Shown here one piece after another: positions 35,415-44,448 of a stretch of DNA of 64,000 bases; positions within the stretch are counted from its first letter, which is position 1; each line of letters starts with the position of its first letter. The notes below the pieces were generated by a model, which made no database searches, was not told the origin of the DNA, and was given only the letters and a program-made list of their open reading frames with translations. The translations under genes and the position numbers were made by a program. The DNA is from Azonexus fungiphilus (GTDB lineage Bacteria > Pseudomonadota > Gammaproteobacteria > Burkholderiales > Rhodocyclaceae). The stretch lies in contig NZ_RBXP01000017.1 in assembly GCF_003634965.1 (NCBI RefSeq), positions 118,658 through 182,657 on the forward strand. Direction: 5' to 3'.

Positions 35415-36512
35415 ATGTTTGGAATCCGGACCCGGCGCGAGCTGGCGGCAGCGGTGGCCGAGAATCAGCGCATCAGGACGCAGTTGCTGGCCAGCGAGGC
35501 GGCCGCCGACGAGTTGCGCCGCCAGCTTGGCGACGCGCGGGCGGCGGGCGAGGCCCAGCTGGCGCGGCAGGCGCTGCTCGATGGCGTACTCGGCAACATC
35601 CCCCGTTTCGGCAGTTCGCTGGCCGGCATCCAGCAGTCGTTTTCCGGCCTTTCCGGGCAGTTGACCGTGGAAGCCGCGAGCGCCCGCGAGGCCGCCGCCG
35701 AATCCGATGCCAATCGCGCTGCCTTCGAGCAGATCGCCGCCAGCCTGCATGCCATGTTCGGGCGCATCAGCGCCGCCGGCAGCAGTGTCGAGAACCTGGC
35801 GCGCCGGGTCGGCGAGATCGGCGGCATCGTCCGGCTGATCCAGGAGATCGCCGAGCAGACCAACCTGCTGGCGCTCAACGCGGCGATCGAGGCGGCCCGC
35901 GCCGGTGAGGCCGGGCGCGGTTTCGCGGTGGTCGCCGACGAGGTGCGCAAGCTGGCCGAACGCACCGCCCGGGCGACGACCGAGATCGGCACGCTGGTCG
36001 ACGGCATCCAGAGCGAAACCGCCCAGGCCAAGGCGACCATCGATCTCGGCGCCGACGAGGCGGCCCGCCACGGTGCCGAAAGCGAGGCGGCGACCCGGAG
36101 CATGCAGCGCCTGCTGGCGATGTCGCGGCAGATGCAGGCGGCGATTGCCTCGTCGTCGCAGGTGGCTAGCGCCGAACTGGCCAACGTCGAGGAATTGCTG
36201 CTCAAGCTCGAGGTATACAAGGTCCTGCTCGGCCTCTCCGACCTTGCCCCGGAGGCGCTGCCGGACGAAACCGAATGCCGGCTCGGCCGCTGGTACTACG
36301 AAGGCGAGGGCAAGGCCGGCTTCTCCCGGCTGCCCGGCTACCGCGAGATGGAAAGCCCGCACAAGGCGGTGCACGACCACGCCCGCCAGGCCGTCGCCCG
36401 CTATCGCCGCGGCGATCCGGCCGGTGCGCTGCAGGCGCTGACGCGGATGGAAGAGGCCAACCTGGCGGTGATGCGCGGCATGCAGCAGATCCTCGCCGGC
36501 GGCCAGGGCTGA
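35415..36512 (+). CDS. soluble methyl-accepting chemotaxis protein with CZB-like domain
   Basis: A 365-residue protein with no TM segment. An N-terminal coiled coil is followed by the MCP signalling hairpin tip [19 protein letters not shown] (147-165). The C-terminal domain resembles the chemoreceptor zinc-binding (CZB) fold, with Cys288 in ECRLGRWYY and His316/His320 in SPHKAVH. The first zinc His of CZB appears replaced: the expected DHxxxK position reads EELLLK (259-264). Such receptors can sense HOCl or zinc in the cytoplasm. ATG at 35415 has AGGAAG upstream. A DUF3079 gene follows with TGATG overlap. Confidence 0.87.
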   Translation: MFGIRTRRELAAAVAENQRIRTQLLASEAAADELRRQLGDARAAGEAQLARQALLDGVLGNIPRFGSSLAGIQQSFSGLSGQLTVEAASAREAAAESDANRAAFEQIAASLHAMFGRISAAGSSVENLARRVGEIGGIVRLIQEIAEQTNLLALNAAIEAARAGEAGRGFAVVADEVRKLAERTARATTEIGTLVDGIQSETAQAKATIDLGADEAARHGAESEAATRSMQRLLAMSRQMQAAIASSSQVASAELANVEELLLKLEVYKVLLGLSDLAPEALPDETECRLGRWYYEGEGKAGFSRLPGYREMESPHKAVHDHARQAVARYRRGDPAGALQALTRMEEANLAVMRGMQQILAGGQG

Positions 36513-36706
36513 TGGCCAAGAAATTCCCGCTGCAGCCGAAGCACCCCGAGCGTATCTGCTGGGGCTGCGACCGCTATTGCCCGGCCGGCGAGATGGCCTG
36601 CGGCAACGGTTCCGGGCGCACCCAGCATCCGGCTGAACTGCTCGGCGACGACTGGTACACCTTCGGCGACTGGGGCATCGTCGTCGACGAGCCGCCGGCT
36701 CAGTAG
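36512..36706 (+). CDS. DUF3079 protein, small Cys-rich
   Basis: A 64-residue protein resembling DUF3079. It contains CWGCDRYCP and a fourth Cys in MACGNG, a likely metal-binding knuckle, followed by HPAELLGDDWYTFGDWG. Its start overlaps the stop of the chemoreceptor (TGATG), so it is translationally coupled to it; a functional link with the CZB-like domain is inference. The 3' end overlaps the convergent patatin gene by seven bases. Confidence 0.8.
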   Translation: MAKKFPLQPKHPERICWGCDRYCPAGEMACGNGSGRTQHPAELLGDDWYTFGDWGIVVDEPPAQ

Positions 36707-37737
36707 AACAGCGCGCCGAGGTCGAGCGTCGGCCGCCGGCCGAGGGCCTGGCGGTGCTCGGCCAGCCAGCGGCCGGCGTGGGCGCGGCCCTGGTCGCGCA
36801 ATTTTTCGAAGAAAACCCGGTTGACCGCCAGCTTGCTGTCGGCCGGCAATTCGCCGAGCACGCTGTCGGCGCTGATCGCGTGGAAGCGCAGGCGGGCGAA
36901 GCGGCGTTCCAGGCGGGCCACCGGCAGGCGGTCGAGCAGCCAGTCGGGGAGCGGCTGCTGGCTGGCGATCTGCTCGCGCAGGTGGGCGAACATCCGCATC
37001 TCGCGCAGGAAGGTGGCGTTGAATGCCAGCTCGCGCAGGCGCTCGCGGATTTCCTTGGCGCTCGCCGGGGTTTCGCTGAAACGCAGCGGCGACAGCAGGA
37101 TCAGCAGGATGTCCGCCGACTGGCATTGGTAGACCAGCGGGAAAACTGCCGGATTGGCGCTGTAGCCGCCGTCCCAGTAAGGTTCGCCGTCGATCTCGAT
37201 GGTCCGGTGGATGGTCGGCAGGCAGGCCGAGGCGAGCAGCGTGTCGGCCGACAGCTCGTGGTTCTGGAACAGCCGCAGCTTGCCGGAGTTGGCTTGGGTG
37301 GCGGCGATGAACAGCTTGACCGGGCTGGCGGCGCGCAGGCCGGCGAAATCGATCTGGCGCTCGATGACGTCGCGCAGCGGGTTGAGGTCGAAGGGGTTCA
37401 ACTGCTCCGGGCTGAGATGGTCGGTCCATTGCAGCATCATCTTCAGCGCCGGTGCCATGCTGCTGGCCTGGGCGCTGCCGAACTGCGCCGGCATCGTGTC
37501 GGCCATCGCCAGCCAGAAGTCGGCGAGCGCCCGGCGCGCGCCGTCGCGGCCGCCGTGCAGCAGGCCGTGGGCCAGGCAGGCGGCATTCATGGCGCCGGCG
37601 CTGGTGCCGCTGACGCCGTCGAAATCGATCGATTCGTCCTCGAGCAGCGCGTCGAGCACGCCCCAGGTGAAGGCGCCGTGGGCGCCGCCGCCCTGGAGGG
37701 CGAGGTTGATCCGGGAGGGCAGGGCGGTGCTGGTCAT
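36700..37737 (-). CDS. patatin-like phospholipase, cytoplasmic type
   Basis: A 345-residue acyl hydrolase. The oxyanion loop GGGAHGAF, nucleophile elbow GTSAG (Ser in GVSGTSAGAMNAA) and catalytic Asp in DGG (YWDGGYSANP) are all present. There is no signal peptide. Patatins hydrolyse phospholipid acyl esters with a Ser-Asp dyad. ATG at 37737 (MTSTALPSR) lies nearer the conserved core than an alternative at 37773. It belongs to a minus-strand group with a small lipoyl protein and a second patatin upstream. Confidence 0.88.
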   Translation of the reverse strand: MTSTALPSRINLALQGGGAHGAFTWGVLDALLEDESIDFDGVSGTSAGAMNAACLAHGLLHGGRDGARRALADFWLAMADTMPAQFGSAQASSMAPALKMMLQWTDHLSPEQLNPFDLNPLRDVIERQIDFAGLRAASPVKLFIAATQANSGKLRLFQNHELSADTLLASACLPTIHRTIEIDGEPYWDGGYSANPAVFPLVYQCQSADILLILLSPLRFSETPASAKEIRERLRELAFNATFLREMRMFAHLREQIASQQPLPDWLLDRLPVARLERRFARLRFHAISADSVLGELPADSKLAVNRVFFEKLRDQGRAHAGRWLAEHRQALGRRPTLDLGALFY

Positions 37738-37779
37738 GCGCAGGAACTCCGCTGGGGCAGACGCCCCGATCATAGCCGC

Positions 37780-38025
37780 TTAATCGATCGCCAGCGTGAC
37801 CAGCGGCGCGCCTTCGTCGACGCGGTCGCCGGCGATCACATGGACCTCGACGACACGGCCGGCGCAGGGCGTCGGAATGTCGAGCGCGACCTTGCCGGTT
37901 TCCAGGGTCAGGATGTTGTCGTCGCGTTCGAGCCGGTCGCCCGGCGCGACCAGCATTTCCAGGATGAAGACGTCGCCGCTGGCGCAGGAGCCGCAGCTTT
38001 GCCAGCATTCCGGGTACTTGGGCAT
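37780..38025 (-). CDS. small biotin/lipoyl-domain carrier protein with N-terminal Cys motif
   Basis: An 81-residue single-domain protein with the biotinyl/lipoyl fold. The acceptor Lys is in LETGKVALDIPTP, more like a lipoyl (ETGK) than a biotin (AMKM) site. The N terminus has Cys7-X3-Cys11-X2-Cys14 (CWQSCGSC), unusual for a stand-alone carrier and suited to a metal or Fe-S site. No E2, E3 or carboxylase gene is adjacent. It lies 32 bases downstream of the lipoprotein patatin gene and 42 bases upstream of the second one. Confidence 0.8.
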   Translation of the reverse strand: MPKYPECWQSCGSCASGDVFILEMLVAPGDRLERDDNILTLETGKVALDIPTPCAGRVVEVHVIAGDRVDEGAPLVTLAID

Positions 38026-38043
38026 GCGCACGATCCGGGTGTT

Positions 38044-38055
38044 CACGGTCGACTG
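38044..38055. repeat. palindrome variant CACGGTCGACTG
   Basis: Variant of the recurrent element in the 32-base gap between the lipoprotein patatin and the lipoyl protein. The same 12-mer occurs, inverted, at 22899 and 45224. Confidence 0.55.
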
Positions 38056-38057
38056 CC

Positions 38058-38966
38058 TCAAAGCGCCAGTTTCTGGCGGATGCCCGGGAGCGCGGCCAGT
38101 GCCGCCCGCTCGCCCTCGATCATCGCTTCGTGGCGGGCGGCGAAATCCCAGGACTTGACGTAGGGCAGGCGCGGCCGGATGACGACGTCGGCGCCGGCCA
38201 GTTCGCTCTTGCCGATGACGCCGCCCATGATCGTCGTGGTCTGCCAGAGGATGGCGCTCATGCTGTCGACCGGCTGGCCGTCGGGGATCGCCGAGATGTC
38301 CACGGCAATCACGAAGTCGGCGCCCATCTCGCGCGCCGCGCGTACCGGCACCGGGCTGGTCAGGCCGCCGTCGACGTAGAGCCGGCCGTTGATCGCCACC
38401 GGCTGGAAGATGCCGGGGACAGCGGCCGAGGCGCGTACCGCCATGCCGCTGTCGCCGGTCCGGAAGAACACCCGTTCGCCGCTGTTGAGGTCGGTGGCGA
38501 CGGCGCCGAAGGGGAGCTTGAGCCGTTCCAGCGGCCGCTGCCTGAGGTGCTTGTTGACGAAGGACTGCAGCGCCTCGCCCTTGAGCAGGCCGGGGCCGCG
38601 CAACGTCCAGTCGGCGAACAGCGTCTCGTCGAGCTGGATCGCCAGCTTCTGCATGGCGAAGGCGTCGAAGCCGCCGGCGTAGAGCGCGCCGACGACGGCG
38701 CCGGCGCTGGTGCCGACGACGTAGTCGGGGACGATGCCTTGCGCCTCGAGCATCTTGATCACGCCGATGTGGGCGAAGCCGCGGGCGGCGCCACCGCCCA
38801 GCGCCAGGCCGATCTTCGGCTTGCGCGGCGGCGCTTGCGGGACGGCGGTCGGCGGTGGCGGGGTTTCCGGGCGGGGTGCCGGCAGCGTCGTGCAGCCGGC
38901 GAGCCAGAGCGCGCCGGCGGTGAGCAGGGCGCGCCGGGCGGCGAGGGGCGGGCGGACTTCGGTCAT
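38058..38966 (-). CDS. patatin-like lipoprotein (RssA-like)
   Basis: A 302-residue protein. The signal peptide ends in lipobox WLAGC (about residues 20-24), followed by a Pro-rich linker, so it is membrane-anchored. The patatin domain has GGGAARG (oxyanion), GTSAGAVVGALYAG (nucleophile Ser) and VDGGLTSPVPV (catalytic Asp), closest to the RssA/YchK group. It likely acts on envelope lipids. It is the first gene of the patatin-lipoyl-patatin group on the minus strand. Confidence 0.87.
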   Translation of the reverse strand: MTEVRPPLAARRALLTAGALWLAGCTTLPAPRPETPPPPTAVPQAPPRKPKIGLALGGGAARGFAHIGVIKMLEAQGIVPDYVVGTSAGAVVGALYAGGFDAFAMQKLAIQLDETLFADWTLRGPGLLKGEALQSFVNKHLRQRPLERLKLPFGAVATDLNSGERVFFRTGDSGMAVRASAAVPGIFQPVAINGRLYVDGGLTSPVPVRAAREMGADFVIAVDISAIPDGQPVDSMSAILWQTTTIMGGVIGKSELAGADVVIRPRLPYVKSWDFAARHEAMIEGERAALAALPGIRQKLAL

Positions 38967-39088
38967 GGAAGCGAATGATAGGCCAGGCCGGGGCGTCGGC
39001 GGCAGGCGGATTGTCCCGGTGCTCGGTGTTTTTGTAACAAGGACGCAATTTCGCCGTGCGTTAATGCCGGCCTCGTCCGTCCCGCCGT

Positions 39089-39898
39089 ATGCCGCCGATG
39101 TCCAGAATCTGCCTGCTGTTCGCCTGCCTGCTCTGCCTGACGCCCTGCCGCGCCCAGGAAAATCCCGAGGTCGCGCCGGTTGCCCAGGACATCGTTGCCG
39201 CCGGCAGCCTGCGCACGCAGTCGCAGCGCTTGGCCAAGCTGCATCGCCAGGCGGCGATGGGCATCGACGCCGAGCGTGCCCGGCGCGAACTGCGGGCCGG
39301 CGGCGAGCGCGTCGACGCGGCGCTGGCGCGCCTTGCCCGCTATGCGCAGAAGGCCGACACGCGGCGCACCTACGCCCGCTGCGACAGCCTCTGGCGCGAA
39401 CTGCGCGGCGAACTCGAGCGTCCGGGCGCGGCGGCCGGCGAGCGTGTCGTCCAGCTCGCCGATGAACTGATGATCACCAGCGGCAAGCTGGCGCTGCAGG
39501 TCGAAGCCCAGGCCGAGATGCCGCTCGGCCGCCTGCTCGACCTGTCGACGCGGTTGAACATGCTCGGTCAGCGGCTGGCCCGTCTGACCCTGCAGATCCA
39601 GTCCGGCGACCGCAGCCAGGGGCTGCGCCTCGACGTCGAACAGGCGCGCCGCGAGTTCGCCACCGGGCTGGCCGAACTCGACGCCGCCCGCGAGAATTCG
39701 CGCGCCGCCCGCCAGGCGATTGCGCTGGCCAGGAACCAGTGGATCTTCTTCGACCTGGCGATCGCCCAGCTCGACCCCGGTGCGCGCAAGGACGCCCAGG
39801 CGGCGCGCAATGTCGCCAGCAGCAGCGAACGCATCGCCCAGATGCTCGACGAGGCGAGCGCCCAGTACCTCCGCGACTACGGTCCGGGACGTTCCTAG
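39089..39898 (+). CDS. secreted PilJ-type (type IV pili transducer N-terminal) domain protein
   Basis: A 269-residue protein with a cleavable signal peptide (LLFACLLCLTPCRAQ). Two helical PilJ-like modules follow, with SLRTQSQRLAKLH near residue 40 and LNMLGQRLARLTLQIQ near 155, the repeated 'R-x-Q-S-Q-R' pattern of this domain. It has no TM or signalling domain, so it is a free periplasmic sensor-like protein, unlike PilJ chemoreceptors. Its stop overlaps the stop of parE by four bases. A partner membrane protein is not visible next to it. Confidence 0.72.
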   Translation: MPPMSRICLLFACLLCLTPCRAQENPEVAPVAQDIVAAGSLRTQSQRLAKLHRQAAMGIDAERARRELRAGGERVDAALARLARYAQKADTRRTYARCDSLWRELRGELERPGAAAGERVVQLADELMITSGKLALQVEAQAEMPLGRLLDLSTRLNMLGQRLARLTLQIQSGDRSQGLRLDVEQARREFATGLAELDAARENSRAARQAIALARNQWIFFDLAIAQLDPGARKDAQAARNVASSSERIAQMLDEASAQYLRDYGPGRS

Positions 39899-41844
39899 AC
39901 GTCGGTCTCGACCAGGCCGCCGTCCTTTTCCATCCAGGCCCGGCGGCCTGCGGCCTCGCCCTTGCCCATCAGCAGCGTGAAGGTCTGCGCCATCTCGCGC
40001 AGCGTCTCGCGCGGCGCCTGGAACGGCACCAGCCGGCGGGTATCCGGGCAGAGCGTGGTTTCCCAGAGCTGGTCCGGGTTCATTTCGCCGAGGCCCTTGA
40101 AGCGCGAGACGGTGATCTTGTTCTCATTGACGCCCTCGTCGCGCAGCTTGCGCAGGGTCTGTTCCTTTTCCGCTTCGTCGAGGCAATAGACCTTGCGCGT
40201 GTGGCCCTTGGCCTCGACATCGACGCGGAACAGCGGCGGCTGGGCGACGTGGATGTGGCCCTTCTCGACCAGCGCCGGGAAGTGCTTGAGGAAGAGCGTG
40301 AACAGCAGCACCTGGATGTGCGAGCCGTCGACGTCGGCATCCGACATCACGATGATGCGGCCGTAGCGCAGGCCGGACAGGTCAACCTCGTCGATTTTCT
40401 CGATGCCGTGCGGGTCGACCCCGACCGCCACCGAAATGTCGTGCACTTCGTTGTTCTTGAACAGCTGGTCGCGCTCGACTTCCCAGGTGTTGAGCACCTT
40501 GCCGCGCAAGGGCAGGACCGCCTGGGTTTCCTTGTCGCGGCCCTGCTTGGCCGAGCCGCCGGCGGAATCGCCCTCGACCAGGAAGATCTCGTTGCGCGCG
40601 ATGTCGTCGGACTCGCAGTCGGTCAGCTTGCCGGGCAGGGTGGCGATGCCGGAGGACTTCTTCTTCTCGACCTTCTGCGTCGACTTCATGCGGTTCTGCG
40701 CCGCCTTGACCGCCAGTTCGGCGATCTTCTTGCCATGGTCGGCGTGGTTGTTCAGCCACAGCTCGAAGGGGTCGCGCACCATCTGCGAGACCAGCTTGTA
40801 GGCGTCGCGGGAAGTCAGCTTTTCCTTGGTCTGGCCCTGGAATTGCGGGTCGAGGACCTTGGCCGAGAGCAGGTAGGTCATCCGTCCGCAGACGTCTTCC
40901 TGGGCCAGCTTGACCTTGGCCGGCAGAATGGCGTGGTGCTCGGCGAAAGCCTTGACCGCCTCGAACACGCCAGCCTTCAGGCCGGCTTCGTGGGTGCCGC
41001 CGTCGAGCGTCGGGATCAGGTTGACGTAGGATTCCGGCTTGCCGCCGCCTTCCTCGAACCAGGCCAGCGCCCAGGTGGCGCCTTCGCCGACGGCGAAGCC
41101 GTTTTCCACCTCGACGTACTTCTCGCCGACGAAGATCGGCGCCACCGGCGTGCCGACCATCATTTCGGTCAGGTAGTCGGCCATGCCGTTGCGGTAGCAC
41201 CAGCTTTTCGCGGTTTCTCCCTCGATCTCGAGGTCGACCGTGACATTCGGCATGAGCACGGCTTTCGAGCGCAGCAGGTGCTCGAGCTGGCCGAGATTGA
41301 CCTTGGGCGAGTCGAAGTACTTCGGATCGGGCGAAATGCGGACCGTGGTGCCGGTGGTGCGCGGGCCGACGTCGCCGATGCGCGCCAGCGGTTCGACGAC
41401 GAAGCCGTCGGCGAAGGCGATGCGATGGACGCCGCCGCCGCGCTTGATCTCGACTTCCAGCCGGGTCGACAGCGCGTTGGTCACCGAGACGCCGACGCCG
41501 TGCAGGCCGCCCGAGAAGCGGTAGGCGTTGCCGGCTTCCTTCTTGTTGAACTTGCCGCCGGCGTGCAGCTTGCAGAAGACCAGTTCGACCGCCGGCTTGC
41601 CTTCTTCCGGATGGATTTCGACGGGAATGCCGCGGCCGTTGTCGGAAACCTCGATCACGCCGTCGCTGCCGATGCGCACCGAGATGCGCTTGGCGAAGCC
41701 AGCCAGCGCCTCGTCGGCGGCGTTGTCGATGACTTCCTGGACGATGTGCGTCGGGCAGGTCGTCCGGGTATACATCCCGGGGCGTTCCTTGACGGGTTCG
41801 AGGTCCTTGAGGACGCGGATCGAGGCGGCGGAGTAATCGGTCAT
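39895..41844 (-). CDS. parE: DNA topoisomerase IV subunit B
   Basis: A 649-residue ATPase subunit. The GHKL motifs are EVIDNAADEALAG (Mg-binding Asn), DNGRGIPVEIHPEEGKPAVE and GGLHGVGVSVTNAL. TOPRIM motifs LVEGDSAGG and DADVDGSHI are present. The length fits ParE (about 630-660) better than GyrB (about 800). It forms topoisomerase IV with ParC (22912-25239). The start MTDYSAAS is typical; the frame extends upstream to a TTG but without family similarity. It is divergent from the FapA-like gene by about 180 bases. Confidence 0.93.
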   Translation of the reverse strand: MTDYSAASIRVLKDLEPVKERPGMYTRTTCPTHIVQEVIDNAADEALAGFAKRISVRIGSDGVIEVSDNGRGIPVEIHPEEGKPAVELVFCKLHAGGKFNKKEAGNAYRFSGGLHGVGVSVTNALSTRLEVEIKRGGGVHRIAFADGFVVEPLARIGDVGPRTTGTTVRISPDPKYFDSPKVNLGQLEHLLRSKAVLMPNVTVDLEIEGETAKSWCYRNGMADYLTEMMVGTPVAPIFVGEKYVEVENGFAVGEGATWALAWFEEGGGKPESYVNLIPTLDGGTHEAGLKAGVFEAVKAFAEHHAILPAKVKLAQEDVCGRMTYLLSAKVLDPQFQGQTKEKLTSRDAYKLVSQMVRDPFELWLNNHADHGKKIAELAVKAAQNRMKSTQKVEKKKSSGIATLPGKLTDCESDDIARNEIFLVEGDSAGGSAKQGRDKETQAVLPLRGKVLNTWEVERDQLFKNNEVHDISVAVGVDPHGIEKIDEVDLSGLRYGRIIVMSDADVDGSHIQVLLFTLFLKHFPALVEKGHIHVAQPPLFRVDVEAKGHTRKVYCLDEAEKEQTLRKLRDEGVNENKITVSRFKGLGEMNPDQLWETTLCPDTRRLVPFQAPRETLREMAQTFTLLMGKGEAAGRRAWMEKDGGLVETDV

Positions 41845-42023
41845 CGTGGTGAAAATCGGCTCAAATACTGGGTCGACCGCAAGACTGCGGCAAAAGCCCG
41901 CGGATTTTAGCGCCTGCGCCGGCCGCCGCGGGGGATTTCGCTGCGCCCGGCTTTGCCCTTTTCCGGCGAAATGGCGTATGGTGCGCAAAAACAGGCGGCA
42001 AACCCCGGGAGCGAGGGAGACAA

Positions 42024-43655
42024 GTGACAGCGAACGAGGCGGGCCTCTCCGGCCTGCAACTGCATTTCGACGCGGCGACCGGCCAGTTGCTGGCCAGTGT
42101 CGTCGCCGACCACGACGCGGCGCCGCTCGACGAGCCGGGCCTGCGCGAACGGATCGCCGCCGCCGGCTGGGGCGCCTTGCGCTACCTGCCGAACATGGCG
42201 CTCGGCCTGCTCGCCAACCACAACGCCGGCATCGCCTGCACGCTGCCGATCGCCGAGGCGGTCGACGCCGTGCTGCGCATCGACCTGTCGCCGGACAGCG
42301 TCGAAGCCTGGCTCGACATCGCCGCCGCCGAGGGCGGCCAGCCGGCCAGCGTCGAGGCGGTACTGGCCCTGCTTGCCGACAACGGCATCGGCGAAGGCGT
42401 CGATCACGCCGCGATCGCCGCTGCAGTCGCCGCTGGCAGTGCCAGCCACGTCGTCGTCGCGCGTGGCGTGCCGCCGGTCGACGGCTGCGACGGCCGGCTC
42501 GAATCGCTGATTCCGGAAGTCCGCGACCGTCGGCCGCAGGTCGACGCCAGCGGCTACATCGACTATCGCGAACTCGGCGACATCTTCGTCGTCCATGCCG
42601 GCGACTGGTTGATGCTGCGCCATCCGCCGACCGACGGCACGCCCGGGCGAACCCTGCTCGGCGAAACGATCCCGGCGGTGCCGGGCAAGGCGGCGATGTT
42701 CGCCGCCTCGCTGCCCGGCACCGCCTTCGATCCGGGCAATCCCGACCTGCTGGTCGCGGCGATCACCGGCCAGCCGGTGGTGGTCGCCGGCGGCATGCTG
42801 GTCGAGCCGGTTTTTCGCGTCGACCAGGTGTCGACCGTGACCGGCAACGTCAGCTTCGATGGCAGCGTCGTGGTCAAGGGCGATGTCGGCAGCGGCATGA
42901 CGGTGCGCGCCTCGGGCGACATCGAGGTCGGCGGCGTCGTCGACATGGGCACCCTCGAGGCCGGCGGCAGCATCGTCGTCAAGGGCGGCGCGATGGGCTC
43001 GCTCGGGCGCAAGACCAGCGAGGAATGCCATATCCGCTGCGAGGGCAGCTTCCATGCCGCCTATGCCCAGCAGGCGAAGATCGAGGCCGGCGACAGCATC
43101 TTCATCGACGACAGCGCGCTGCAGTGCGAGCTGACCGCGATCAACCACATCCGCATCGGCGGCAAGCGGCGCGGCCACATCGTCGGCGGCCACCTGCAGG
43201 CGACGCTGTCGATCACCGGCAAGGTCGTCGGTTCGTCGAACCGCATTGCCACCTACTGCGCGATCGGCGTCAATCCGCTGCTGCACAAGCAGCTGTTGCA
43301 GATGTGCAAGCTCCGCGACGAGCGCGAGACGCAGCTGCTCGAGGTTGCCAAGCTGCTCGACTTCGCGCACAAGAATCCCGGCCGCCTGCGTCCCGAGATG
43401 ATCGCCAAGGCACGCGCCACGGCTGCCCAGTTGTCGGCGCAGATCGCCGAAATGCGCGAGGAGCAGGAGCAGCTGACCAGGAAGATCGAGCTGTCCCGGC
43501 AGTCGCGGCTGGTCGCCCGGGAGCTGCTCTGCGAAGGCGTCGAGGTGCATCTCGGCAACCATCGCTACAAGGTCGTCGGCGAGCACGGCGCCTGTGCCGT
43601 CGGGGTCGGCGCCGACGGTCTCGAACTGATGGCGCTCGACGAGCGGGAAGCCTGA
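42024..43655 (+). CDS. FapA-family (DUF342) protein
   Basis: A 543-residue protein of the DUF342/FapA family. The centre (about residues 255-400) is a right-handed beta-helix of short repeats (VTGNVSFDGSVVVKGDVGSG, GGVVDMGTLEAGGSIVVKGG in part). A coiled coil lies at about 430-500. The start is GTG with GGGAGA upstream. DUF342 proteins are associated with flagellar, pilus or surface systems in several bacteria, but the mechanism is unclear. It is a single gene with a following nitroreductase 82 bases downstream. Confidence 0.8.
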   Translation: MTANEAGLSGLQLHFDAATGQLLASVVADHDAAPLDEPGLRERIAAAGWGALRYLPNMALGLLANHNAGIACTLPIAEAVDAVLRIDLSPDSVEAWLDIAAAEGGQPASVEAVLALLADNGIGEGVDHAAIAAAVAAGSASHVVVARGVPPVDGCDGRLESLIPEVRDRRPQVDASGYIDYRELGDIFVVHAGDWLMLRHPPTDGTPGRTLLGETIPAVPGKAAMFAASLPGTAFDPGNPDLLVAAITGQPVVVAGGMLVEPVFRVDQVSTVTGNVSFDGSVVVKGDVGSGMTVRASGDIEVGGVVDMGTLEAGGSIVVKGGAMGSLGRKTSEECHIRCEGSFHAAYAQQAKIEAGDSIFIDDSALQCELTAINHIRIGGKRRGHIVGGHLQATLSITGKVVGSSNRIATYCAIGVNPLLHKQLLQMCKLRDERETQLLEVAKLLDFAHKNPGRLRPEMIAKARATAAQLSAQIAEMREEQEQLTRKIELSRQSRLVARELLCEGVEVHLGNHRYKVVGEHGACAVGVGADGLELMALDEREA

Positions 43656-43737
43656 GCCCGCACGCGCCGGGAACTTCCTGCTAATCTCGCGCACCTAGTC
43701 GTCGCCATCCCTTGTCGCCAATTTTTCCGGAGTCCCC

Positions 43738-44391
43738 ATGAACATCGCCGCCATCGCCACCACCCGTCGTACCTGCAAGGCCTTCGATCCGGCCCGCAAG
43801 GTCGATCCCGCGCTGATCGAGCAGCTCAAGACGCTGCTCCGTTTCGCGCCGTCCTCGGTCAATTCGCAACCCTGGCACTTCATTGTCGCCAGCAGCGCCG
43901 AAGGCAAGGAGAAGATCGCCGCGACGCTGGCCGGTCGTTTCGAATACAACGCGCCCAAGGTGCGCAATGCCTCGCACGTGGTCGTCCTCTGCGTCCGCCG
44001 CGACCTCGACGACGCCCACCTGCAGGCGCTGGTCGAGCAGGAAGACCGCGACGGCCGCTTTGCCACGCCGGAAGCCCGCGAAACCCAGCACAACGCGCGC
44101 GTCTTCTACACCACGCTGCATCGCGACCAGCTCGCCGACCTGCCGCGCTGGACCGAGAAGCAGATCTACATCGCCCTCGGCTCGCTGCTCTTCGGCGCCG
44201 CCGCCCTCGGCATCGACGCCTGTCCGATGGAAGGCATCGACGCCGCCGCCATCGACGCCGCCCTCGGCCTCGAGGCGCAGGGCCTGCGCTGCGTGCTGCT
44301 GACCGCGCTCGGCTACAGCGGCGAGCAGGACTTCAACGCCAAGCTGCCCAAGTCGCGTCTGGCCGAGGCCAGCGTGATCAGCGAAATCTGA
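43738..44391 (+). CDS. oxygen-insensitive NAD(P)H nitroreductase (NfsB-like)
   Basis: A 217-residue FMN enzyme, the usual NfsB length. RRTCKAFDPARKV begins the FMN-binding region (the R-R-T-x-K pattern), and APSSVNSQPWHFIV, IALGSLLFGAAALGIDACPMEG and NAKLPKSRL match NfsB. It reduces nitroaromatics and quinones by two electrons using NAD(P)H. GGAG precedes the ATG. It is followed by a VOC protein after 57 bases that hold a CGGTCGACCG palindrome. Confidence 0.9.
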   Translation: MNIAAIATTRRTCKAFDPARKVDPALIEQLKTLLRFAPSSVNSQPWHFIVASSAEGKEKIAATLAGRFEYNAPKVRNASHVVVLCVRRDLDDAHLQALVEQEDRDGRFATPEARETQHNARVFYTTLHRDQLADLPRWTEKQIYIALGSLLFGAAALGIDACPMEGIDAAAIDAALGLEAQGLRCVLLTALGYSGEQDFNAKLPKSRLAEASVISEI

Positions 44392-44408
44392 TTTTTTGCC
44401 CCGTCCGC

Positions 44409-44418
44409 CGGTCGACCG
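44409..44418. repeat. CGGTCGACCG palindrome copy
   Basis: Intergenic copy between the nitroreductase and the VOC gene, in context GCCGGTCGACCGTGAACGG. Confidence 0.65.
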
Positions 44419-44448
44419 TGAACGGCGGCATTCATCCCGGAGTCCGCC

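Noticed and set aside
22912..41844. Naming 22912-25239 gyrA and 39895-41844 gyrB
   Set aside because: ParE length and the short C-terminal domain of the A subunit favour topoisomerase IV.
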